Origin: Paracoccaceae bacterium
GTDB taxonomy: Bacteria > Pseudomonadota > Alphaproteobacteria > Rhodobacterales > Rhodobacteraceae
DNA: 5,155 bases
Reading direction: 5' to 3'
Assembly (NCBI GenBank): GCA_024644285.1
Contig: JAHELH010000194.1
Span: forward strand, 1-5,155
Shown here: in pieces, positions 1 to 5,155 of the stretch
How positions within the stretch are numbered: position 1 is the first letter of the stretch
Layout: the number at the start of each line of letters is the position of its first letter
Notes under the pieces: model-generated
The model's input: only the letters and a program-made list of their open reading frames with translations
Told to the model about the DNA's origin: nothing
Database searches by the model: none
Program-made: the position numbers and the translations under genes

Positions 1-128
1 AGCTGCATGTGCCCGGTCTGCCCCTTGTGGTCGGGCGGAGAGGCCCAGGTGCCAAGCACCGGGTCGGCGCTTGCCGGCGCACCAAGCGCCAGCAGCAGCA
101 GGGCGGTCAGGACGGTGAGGTGTTTCAT
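1..128 (-). CDS. DUF2147-type secreted protein, N-terminal part only
   Basis: The gene starts at an ATG at 128-126 and runs off the left edge, leaving 42 full codons. The first 21 residues form a clear Sec signal peptide: a Lys-His start, a Leu/Ala-rich core, and an A-S-A cleavage site before Asp22. The mature protein begins DPVLGTWASPPDHKGQTGHM. That matches the opening of DUF2147 proteins, which typically start with an Asp-Pro-x-x-Gly-x-Trp stretch followed by a short aspartate-containing turn. DUF2147 proteins are small periplasmic or exported proteins of unknown biochemical role, so no reaction can be assigned. No strong Shine-Dalgarno sequence precedes the ATG. The gene is separated by 162 bases from the operon upstream and probably has its own promoter. 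The family call rests on about 20 mature residues and is therefore moderate; the signal peptide itself is clear. Confidence 0.72.
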   Translation of the reverse strand, partial: MKHLTVLTALLLLALGAPASADPVLGTWASPPDHKGQTGHMQ

Positions 129-182
129 GGGATCGGCAAGCCGTAGCACTGGGGCGAGCTGCGGGCACTCTGACCCGATTCG

Positions 183-194
183 AGTGCGCGCACT
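183..194. repeat. 12-base perfect palindrome upstream of the DUF2147 gene
   Basis: The bases AGTGCGCGCACT read the same on both strands. The half-motif GCACT also occurs at 146-150 and 165-169, and the copy at 165-170 forms a second inverted repeat with GAGTGC at 182-187. All lie 18 to 66 bases upstream of the leftward ATG at 128, where an operator would sit. No known regulator motif is recognised. GC-rich palindromes arise fairly easily in this base composition, so a regulatory role is only a possibility. Confidence 0.3.
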
Positions 195-247
195 ATCGCA
201 CAAGAAGGGCGCGTCGTATCACGAATTCCGGCGGCAGATGGCGCGGT

Positions 248-261
248 TCAAGATATCTTGA
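248..261. repeat. 14-base AT-rich perfect palindrome
   Basis: TCAAGATATCTTGA is a perfect palindrome about 120 bases upstream of the DUF2147 start and just beyond the end of the VWA gene. It is notably AT-rich compared with its surroundings. It could be an operator for the leftward DUF2147 gene, or part of the transcription end of the upstream operon. Roughly 0.3 such palindromes would be expected by chance in a window of this size with even base use, so the evidence is modest. Confidence 0.35.
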
Positions 262-263
262 TC

Positions 264-299
264 GGCGAAAACCGCCGCCGCAGGCCGGCGTTACCGGCC
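264..299 (-). terminator. Possible weak terminator hairpins at the end of the five-gene operon
   Basis: Read leftward, two overlapping, mutually exclusive hairpins lie at the end of the VWA gene. The first has a 6-bp all-GC stem, GGCCGG/CCGGCC (299-294 with 288-283), whose loop contains the stop codon. The second is a 5-bp stem, CGCCG/CGGCG (290-286 with 280-276). Four T residues (271-268) follow 4 bases after the second stem. The T-run is short, so this is a weak candidate for Rho-independent termination; it could equally just protect the mRNA end. Confidence 0.35.
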
Positions 300-1478
300 C
301 AGCGCCTTCATCCCCGCTTCGATCCCCGCCAGCGTCATCGGCACCATGCGGTCGGCGCCGAAGATGTCCTGGATCATCGCGATTGACTGGGTGTAGGGCC
401 AGTAGCGCTCTGCCAGCGGGTTGATCCACAGGTGATCCGGCCACTGGTCGCGGGCGCGCTGCAGCCAGGCCTGCCCGGCCTCGGGGTTGTAATGCTCGCT
501 GGCGCCGCCGGGATAGACGATCTCGTAGGGCGACATGCTGGCGTCGCCGACGAAAATGCATTTCCAGCCCGAGCCGTAGGTGCGCAGCACCTCCCAGGTC
601 GGCGTCCGCGCGTTCCACCGGCGCCGGTTGTCGCGCCAGACGCCCTCGTAAAGGCAGTTATGGAAATAGAAATATTCGAGGTGCTTGAACTCGGACCGGG
701 CCGCGCTGAACAGCTCTTCGACCACCTTAATATGCGGATCCATCGATCCGCCGACGTCGAGAAACAGCAGCACCTTGACAGCGTTGCGCCGCTCGGGCCG
801 GGTTTGGACGTCGAGATAGCCGTGCTCGGCCGTGGCGCGGATGGTGCCGGAGAGGTCGAGCTCTTCCTCGGCCCCGTCGCGGGCCCATTTGCGCAGCCGC
901 TTCAGCGCCACCTTGATGTTGCGGGTACCCAGTTCGACCGTGTCGTCGAAGTTGCGGAACTCGCGGCGGTCCCAGACCTTGACCGCGCGCTGGTGGCGGC
1001 TTTCATCCTGGCCGATGCGCACGCCCTCGGGGTTGTAGCCGTAGGCGCCGAAGGGCGAGGTGCCGGCGGTGCCGATCCATTTCGACCCGCCCTGATGCCG
1101 GCCCTTCTGTTCCTCCAGCCGCTTTTTCAGCGTCTCCATCAGCTTTTCGAAGCCGCCCAGCGCCGCGACGTCCGCCTTCTCTTCCTCGCTCAGATGCTTC
1201 TCGGCCAGTTTTTCCAGCCAGTCGCGGGGCAGGTCCACCGCCTCGATCACCGCGTCTAGCGAGATCTCCTGCAGCCCCTCGAAGGCGGCGGCGAAGGCGC
1301 GGTCGAACTTGTCGATGTTGCGCTCGTCCTTCACCATCGCCGCGCGGGCCAGGTAATAGAAGCCGTCGACATCGTAAGTGACCAGATCGGCCGCCATCGC
1401 CTCGAGAAAGCACAGGTATTCCCGCAGGCTGACCGGCACCCCGGCGCGGCGCAGATGGTCGAAGAACGGCAGGAACAT
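291..1478 (-). CDS. CoxE-like VWA domain protein, partner of a MoxR ATPase
   Basis: This 395-residue protein has no signal peptide or membrane segment and should be cytoplasmic. Residues 1-130 are helical and charged, with a Lys/Glu-rich stretch near 85-125 that may be coiled. Residues 235-375 form a von Willebrand A fold. The metal-binding MIDAS motif is D241-V-G-G-S245, a DxGxS variant of the usual DxSxS, and GDASMSP (311-317) probably supplies the later MIDAS aspartate (D312). The overall sequence matches uncharacterised CoxE-related VWA proteins. Known relatives work with MoxR AAA+ ATPases, binding the ATPase or substrate to insert metals or remodel complexes; the target here is unknown. 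A MoxR gene heads the same gene run. The ATG overlaps the preceding stop by one base (TGATG), which indicates translational coupling and supports this start. It is the last gene of the operon. Confidence 0.9.
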   Translation of the reverse strand: MFLPFFDHLRRAGVPVSLREYLCFLEAMAADLVTYDVDGFYYLARAAMVKDERNIDKFDRAFAAAFEGLQEISLDAVIEAVDLPRDWLEKLAEKHLSEEEKADVAALGGFEKLMETLKKRLEEQKGRHQGGSKWIGTAGTSPFGAYGYNPEGVRIGQDESRHQRAVKVWDRREFRNFDDTVELGTRNIKVALKRLRKWARDGAEEELDLSGTIRATAEHGYLDVQTRPERRNAVKVLLFLDVGGSMDPHIKVVEELFSAARSEFKHLEYFYFHNCLYEGVWRDNRRRWNARTPTWEVLRTYGSGWKCIFVGDASMSPYEIVYPGGASEHYNPEAGQAWLQRARDQWPDHLWINPLAERYWPYTQSIAMIQDIFGADRMVPMTLAGIEAGMKALGR

Positions 1479-1657
1479 CAGACCTGTACGCGCATTATGA
1501 AGATGCCCACGAACAAGCCGATCAGGGCGAAGAGGATCGCGAAGCTGCCGGCATATTGCGCCATGTCCAGCCGGTTGCCGCCGCGCCGCCGCGCGGTCAG
1601 CGCACCCAGCACGGCCCCGGCCAGCGACACCAGGGCCGTGAATGTCAGCACGTTCAC
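1478..1657 (-). CDS. Small two-helix membrane protein (59 aa), GTG start
   Basis: This open frame of 59 codons starts at GTG (1657-1655), which overlaps the stop of the lipoprotein gene in the arrangement GTGA. It ends with a TGA that shares its last base with the ATG of the VWA gene. Such end-to-end overlaps on both sides are strong evidence that it is a real, coupled gene despite its size. The protein has a hydrophobic helix at about residues 3-21, a basic, polar loop (TARRRGGNRLD, 21-31) and a second helix at about 36-55. The Arg-rich loop probably lies in the cytoplasm, placing both ends outside. A second in-frame GTG two codons later is a possible alternative start. The function is unknown. 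It could anchor or regulate the MoxR/VWA pair at the membrane, but that is inferred from position only. Confidence 0.82.
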   Translation of the reverse strand: MNVLTFTALVSLAGAVLGALTARRRGGNRLDMAQYAGSFAILFALIGLFVGIFIMRVQV

Positions 1658-3030
1658 GACGCGCCGATGGGCTTCACGCGAATGCCGAGGGCAGAGATTT
1701 CCGACACCCGCTGTCGCACCGCCCGTTCCGAGCCGAAGCCGTAGCGCGCCCAGCCCAGGCTATCCAGCCGCACCGCGCGCGCCTCGGCATCGCGGCCCTG
1801 CTGTTCCAGCGCCTCGGCCTTGATCATCAGAAGCGTCGCCAGCAGGGCGGCGTTCTCGGCCTTGGCGACGGGGGCGAGGCTGTCGTCCACCAGGCGGATC
1901 GCGGCGTCCGACTGGCTGGCGCTCAGCGCGAAGGCGGCCAGTTGCATCGCTACATGCGCGCCCTGCAGGCGGGTTTCCTCGCGGGCGTTGTAGATCGTGC
2001 CGGCCTGCAGGAACGAGGCCAGCGCGATATCCGCTTCGCCGGCCAGCGACAGGCGGCCCAGCGCGAACAGGCTGAACGCCAGGCGGTTGTCGGTCCAGCC
2101 CTGCGACCTGGCGATCGACACCGCGCGGCGGGCCGCGGCCTGGCGGCGCGAGGGCGAGGTCTTGGGCCCAAGCGCTTCCTCGATCGCGTCGATCCAGGCG
2201 CGTGGCGTGCGGCTCGGCAGCGGACCGGCGTTGAAATTGCCGCGCGGATTGAGCTGCGCAAGAATGCTCGGCAGCCGGGCTGCCACCTGCGCGCGCGTCA
2301 TGCCCGAGGACAGCGCCGGATGGTAATACGTCCGCAACACCAGCATGTCGAACCCGGTCAGCACGGTGTGGAAGTTGTCGTCGTTGAAGACGCTGTCGCC
2401 CAGCCGGTACAGGTCGTTGAGCGGCCCCAGCGCCTGCGCCATTTCCTCGTGCAGGCAGTCGCGGGTTTCCTGCGGGCTGACATCGCCGGGCAGGAAGATC
2501 GCCATCCGTTCGCGGGTCTGAAGCGTCGTCCAGTCGACGACGGCGCTGCGGCGGTTGCGGCGGAACTCGTCCCAGCTCGACAGCCGCGGCACCACGAAGC
2601 AGGCGGCCTGCGGCACGTAGCGCTGCAATTCGGTGCGCGGCAGGACCTCGATGGTGATCGAGGCGGGCTGATCGGCGGCGACGCGGGTGATCGAGATCCC
2701 GGCTTCCCGGCGCAGCCGGCTCAGCAGCCGCGCGAGGTCGGGCCCCAGGCTTGACGGCTGCTTGCCGGTGACGCGCACGGTGATCGGGCCTTCGAAACGG
2801 GTCAGCACGGGTAATTGCCGCCCGCTTTCCAACTCGAACGCCAGGTCGAGGAAGTCCTGCGCGATAGTGACGTTCGACCGGGTCGGCGCGGTGACGCGCG
2901 GGCTGGCAAAGGTCTTCATCGGCGGCAGCGACGAGGGCAGGCTGACCCGCCGCGTCGGCGTTTCAGGCGCGGGGGCCGAGGCACAGGCGGCGAGCGACAG
3001 CGCCACGAAGATCAGCAGAAGGTGGCGCAT
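1654..3030 (-). CDS. DUF2927 domain lipoprotein
   Basis: This 458-residue protein begins with a lipoprotein signal peptide: MRH, a hydrophobic core, and lipobox L13-A-A-C16. Cys16 should be lipidated, and Ala at +2 is compatible with export to the outer membrane. Residues 17-50 are a Pro/Ser/Thr-rich linker. Residues 52-235 match DUF2927, including the hallmark stretch CLHEEMAQALGPLND (192-206) and the following SVFNDDNFH (213-221). Residues 297-425 are Ala/Leu-rich helices resembling TPR-like repeats, suggesting a protein-binding C-terminal half. The family has no established biochemical function. The core EExxQxxG (195-202) resembles a HExxHxxG zinc-protease helix in which both histidines are replaced, so catalysis of that type seems unlikely. 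The ATG lies one base after the stop of the acetyltransferase gene, and its own stop overlaps the GTG of the small membrane protein, so expression is coupled on both sides. Confidence 0.9.
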   Translation of the reverse strand: MRHLLLIFVALSLAACASAPAPETPTRRVSLPSSLPPMKTFASPRVTAPTRSNVTIAQDFLDLAFELESGRQLPVLTRFEGPITVRVTGKQPSSLGPDLARLLSRLRREAGISITRVAADQPASITIEVLPRTELQRYVPQAACFVVPRLSSWDEFRRNRRSAVVDWTTLQTRERMAIFLPGDVSPQETRDCLHEEMAQALGPLNDLYRLGDSVFNDDNFHTVLTGFDMLVLRTYYHPALSSGMTRAQVAARLPSILAQLNPRGNFNAGPLPSRTPRAWIDAIEEALGPKTSPSRRQAAARRAVSIARSQGWTDNRLAFSLFALGRLSLAGEADIALASFLQAGTIYNAREETRLQGAHVAMQLAAFALSASQSDAAIRLVDDSLAPVAKAENAALLATLLMIKAEALEQQGRDAEARAVRLDSLGWARYGFGSERAVRQRVSEISALGIRVKPIGAS

Positions 3031-3031
3031 G

Positions 3032-3472
3032 TCAGATCCGGTTGTAGCGAATGAATGGGGTCAGCTTGCCGATCCGGTCGTAGAGGTGGCGCGCCCGGGT
3101 GTTGAAATTCTGCGTCAGCCAGTAGACCGAGGGGCAGCCCGCCGCGTCGGCGGCGTAATAGACCGCCTCGATCAGCGCGCGCCCCACTCCTTTGCCGCGC
3201 ACATCGGAGTCTGCATAAAGGTCTTGCAGGTAAACCACGTTCTCGATTTTCCACATGTGACGGTGAAACAGATAATGGGCGAACCCGACCGGCTTACCAT
3301 CCATCTCGGCGATCAATCCACAAAAATCGTTCGGATCGTTGCCGAGAAGCCGCGCGAAGGACGTATCGTAAACCTCTGGCGTGACGGTGGTTTCGTAGAA
3401 ATCCAGGTAGGCCGTCCACATCCGCTGCCAAGCGGGGCGGTCGGTGGCCCGAACGGGACGAACAGTGATCAT
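3032..3472 (-). CDS. GNAT family N-acetyltransferase
   Basis: The protein is 146 residues, a normal length for a single-domain GCN5-related N-acetyltransferase, which moves an acetyl group from acetyl-CoA to an amine. The acetyl-CoA pyrophosphate-binding loop is R92-G-K-G-V-G97 (motif A), preceded by the strand VVYLQDLYADSDV (79-91). Motif B follows in YWLTQNFNTRARHLYDRIG (117-135), with the usual N-x-x-A-R-x-L-Y-x-x-G pattern. The overall look is of the HPA2-like branch, but the substrate, protein or small molecule, cannot be told. The same frame stays open far upstream (to about 4261), but GNAT similarity begins right at the ATG at 3472-3470 and the upstream part is antisense-like noise. 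An AGGA abuts this ATG directly, so the ribosome site is poor. Its stop is one base before the lipoprotein ATG. It may be a later insertion between MoxR and the envelope genes. Confidence 0.88.
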   Translation of the reverse strand: MITVRPVRATDRPAWQRMWTAYLDFYETTVTPEVYDTSFARLLGNDPNDFCGLIAEMDGKPVGFAHYLFHRHMWKIENVVYLQDLYADSDVRGKGVGRALIEAVYYAADAAGCPSVYWLTQNFNTRARHLYDRIGKLTPFIRYNRI

Positions 3473-3516
3473 TCCTGAGATCCGCGCAGCGATTGTTTCC
3501 CGTGCCGCGACCGGAG

Positions 3517-3544
3517 GCGGCAAGGCACCCGGCCTTGCTACCGC
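3517..3544 (-). other. Hairpin in the spacer between the MoxR and acetyltransferase genes
   Basis: GCAAGGC (3520-3526) and GCCTTGC (3532-3538) form a perfect 7-bp stem with a 5-base loop. An alternative longer fold pairs GCGG (3517-3520) with CCGC (3541-3544) around the inner CAAGGC/GCCTTG helix, leaving a 3-base bulge. No T-run follows in the leftward direction, so it is not a classical intrinsic terminator. It could be an mRNA processing or stability element that sets different levels of the ATPase and the downstream genes. Confidence 0.4.
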
Positions 3545-3561
3545 AGCTTTCGCGGCATTGA

Positions 3562-3574
3562 CAGTCCCGGACTG
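3562..3574 (-). other. Short hairpin just after the MoxR stop codon
   Basis: CAGTC (3562-3566) and GACTG (3570-3574) form a 5-bp stem with a 3-base loop, 14 bases beyond the end of the ATPase gene. No T-run follows. Together with the larger hairpin at 3517-3544 it makes the 116-base spacer structured, unlike the other junctions of this gene run. Confidence 0.25.
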
Positions 3575-3588
3575 CAGACGCCGCCGCC

Positions 3589-4428
<840 letters not shown>

Positions 4429-4521
4429 GGATAAAACAGTGCCCTTGCCCGGATTGTTAACGCGTCAATACCGATCGGGACACAATCGCGCAAGGCGACG
4501 TTTTCAGGGCGTGACAAGCGG

Positions 4522-4536
4522 TTAAGCATCGGTTAG
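4522..4536 (+). promoter_or_regulatory. CtrA-like box TTAA-N7-TTAG upstream of dksA
   Basis: TTAA (4522-4525), seven bases, then TTAG (4533-4536) differs by one base from the TTAA-N7-TTAA consensus of the alphaproteobacterial response regulator CtrA. The two halves lie inside a direct repeat of CGGTTA (4519-4524 and 4530-4535) with an 11-base period, about one helical turn. It sits 27 to 41 bases before the preferred dksA ATG, overlapping the likely promoter. The match is suggestive only. Confidence 0.35.
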
Positions 4537-4550
4537 AGACCCGCGTGAGT

Positions 4551-4555
4551 GGAGG
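4551..4555 (+). promoter_or_regulatory. Strong ribosome binding site for the longer dksA start
   Basis: GGAGG lies 7 bases before the ATG at 4563, an ideal Shine-Dalgarno distance. It favours this ATG over the GTG at 4545, which has no such site. A second good site, AAGGGG (4602-4607), stands 6 bases before an in-frame ATG at 4614, so the shorter start is also possible. Confidence 0.6.
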
Positions 4556-4562
4556 GTGCCAG

Positions 4563-5036
4563 ATGACCGTCAACAACAAGATCGACACATCCGGTAAGTA
4601 TAAGGGGAGCAGGATGAAGGCCGAGAATTTCTTGCCGGACGATTACCGACCGGCTGAAGACGAGCCGTTCATGAACGAGCGCCAGACCGAATATTTCCGC
4701 CGCAAGCTGGAAGCCTGGAAGGCGGAATTGATGGACGAGAGCAAGCACACCATCGAAGGCCTTCAGGACAGCGCCCGCGCGGTCCCCGACATCGCCGACC
4801 GCGCCAGCGAGGAAACCGACCGCGCGCTGGAACTGCGCACCCGCGACCGCCAGCGCAAGCTTGTGGCCAAGATCGAGGCCGCGTTGCGGCGGATCGATCA
4901 CGGAGAATACGGCTATTGCGAAGTGACCGGAGAGCCGATCTCGCTGAAGCGGCTCGACGCCCGACCCATCGCCACGATGAGCCTGGAGGCGCAGGAACGC
5001 CACGAGCGCCGCGAAAAGGTGCACCGCGACGACTAG
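4563..5036 (+). CDS. dksA: DksA/TraR-family RNA polymerase-binding transcription factor, cysteine-poor type
   Basis: From the ATG at 4563 the protein is 157 residues; from the ATG at 4614 it is 140. DksA binds in the secondary channel of RNA polymerase and, with ppGpp, resets transcription of stable RNA and amino acid genes. Numbering from 4563, the first globular-domain segment YRPAEDEPFMNERQ (28-41) is followed by a long coiled coil (about 42-108). Its tip carries D76-I-A-D79-R-A81, the DxxDxA motif needed for activity in E. coli DksA. The zinc-finger region keeps one cysteine: the four positions are C119, T122, S140 and A143, with E. coli spacing. It therefore probably folds without zinc, as described for cysteine-poor DksA proteins. 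The C-terminus LEAQERHERREKVHRDD looks typical of alphaproteobacteria. The gene diverges from the MoxR operon and is followed by a terminator, so it is likely expressed alone. Confidence 0.93.
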   Translation: MTVNNKIDTSGKYKGSRMKAENFLPDDYRPAEDEPFMNERQTEYFRRKLEAWKAELMDESKHTIEGLQDSARAVPDIADRASEETDRALELRTRDRQRKLVAKIEAALRRIDHGEYGYCEVTGEPISLKRLDARPIATMSLEAQERHERREKVHRDD

Positions 5037-5064
5037 GGTCGTGACAGAGGCAGCGACGATACAG

Positions 5065-5099
5065 GCACCGGGGCGGAAACGCGCCGGTGTTTCGCTTTT
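5065..5099 (+). terminator. Rho-independent terminator of dksA
   Basis: CACCGG (5066-5071) pairs with CCGGTG (5084-5089). After a single G-G mismatch, GCG (5073-5075) pairs with CGC (5080-5082) around a GAAA tetraloop (5076-5079). The T-rich run TTTCGCTTTT (5090-5099) follows at once. It starts 28 bases after the dksA stop, the expected place, and points rightward. Confidence 0.8.
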
Positions 5100-5111
5100 C
5101 AGGGGCCACGT

Positions 5112-5155
5112 GTGCTGATCGGAATGCGCGTGCAGGTCAACGGCGCGGGCATTTC
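5112..5155 (+). CDS. Start of a probable FAD/NAD-binding protein, cut by the window edge
   Basis: An open frame starts at GTG (5112-5114), six bases after AGGGG (5101-5105), a good ribosome site. It reads MLIGMRVQVNGAGI for 14 codons before the right edge. The short strand V-x-V followed by N-G-A-G-I resembles the first strand and glycine loop (GxGxxG) of a Rossmann-type dinucleotide-binding domain, as at the start of FAD-dependent monooxygenases and oxidoreductases. An in-frame ATG at 5124 is an alternative start. It lies only 12 bases beyond the dksA terminator, so its promoter would overlap that terminator, or it depends on read-through. Too few residues are visible for a firm call. Confidence 0.45.
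   Translation, partial: MLIGMRVQVNGAGI

Larger units (their letters stand above)
4429..4562. promoter_or_regulatory. Divergent promoter region between the MoxR and dksA genes
   Basis: These 134 bases separate two genes transcribed away from each other, so both promoters should lie here. The region is more AT-rich than the coding DNA. Rightward, GTGACA (4511-4516) is a possible -35 element for dksA but no convincing -10 element follows. Leftward, TTGCGC and TATTGA with a 17-base spacer (from about 4497 down to 4469) are a weak candidate pair for the ATPase operon. I cannot fix either start point from sequence alone. Confidence 0.55.

Noticed and set aside
7..261. An 84-codon rightward open frame at the left edge
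   Set aside because: It runs opposite the signal-peptide-encoding start of the DUF2147 gene and through the spacer, with a Ser/Arg-rich product and no domain signal.
432..1259. A 275-codon rightward open frame opposite the VWA gene
   Set aside because: Its product is low-complexity Ala/Gly/Val/Leu-rich sequence, as expected for the antisense of a GC-rich gene. The leftward frame has a recognisable VWA fold and coupled start.
1642..2754. A 370-codon rightward open frame opposite the lipoprotein gene
   Set aside because: The translation is Arg/Gln/Ala-rich without domain signals, and the opposite strand encodes a clear lipoprotein with lipobox and DUF2927 motifs.
4545..4562. GTG at 4545 as the dksA start
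   Set aside because: It has no Shine-Dalgarno upstream, and choosing it would place the strong GGAGG at 4551-4555 inside the coding region. The ATG at 4563 fits better.
4533..5024. A 163-codon leftward open frame opposite dksA
   Set aside because: It mirrors the highly conserved DksA coding sequence; the translation resembles antisense noise and no ribosome site was found.

Overview
The window is GC-rich, densely coded DNA from an alphaproteobacterium, most probably a member of the Rhodobacterales. This placement rests on protein character: a cysteine-poor DksA ending in a typical alphaproteobacterial tail, a CoxE-type VWA protein with a DVGGS metal site, and a DUF2927 lipoprotein. It is an inference, because no rRNA or tRNA gene is present.

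Left edge (1-290): the 5' end of a leftward gene for a secreted DUF2147-type protein, then 162 non-coding bases. These hold a 14-base and a 12-base perfect palindrome and weak hairpins that may end the neighbouring operon.

Centre (291-4428): five genes all read leftward. In transcription order they are a MoxR-type AAA+ ATPase (4428-3589), a GNAT acetyltransferase (3472-3032), a DUF2927 lipoprotein (3030-1654), a 59-residue membrane protein starting with GTG (1657-1478) and a CoxE-like VWA protein (1478-291). The last four are packed with a gap of 1 base and overlaps of 2 and 1 bases, so they are almost certainly one translationally coupled unit. The ATPase lies 116 bases upstream, behind a spacer with two hairpins. 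MoxR ATPases and VWA proteins commonly act as a chaperone-like pair that remodels or activates a target. Here the genes between them encode an outer-layer lipoprotein and a tiny membrane protein, which suggests an envelope-linked MoxR/VWA system of unknown function.

Right edge (4429-5155): a divergent promoter region of about 134 bases, containing a near-consensus CtrA-like box, leads rightward into a DksA transcription factor gene. A good intrinsic terminator follows it. The last 44 bases appear to open a further rightward gene whose first residues look like an FAD/NAD-binding beta-alpha-beta fold.

The window holds no mobile element, CRISPR array or RNA gene that I could see.
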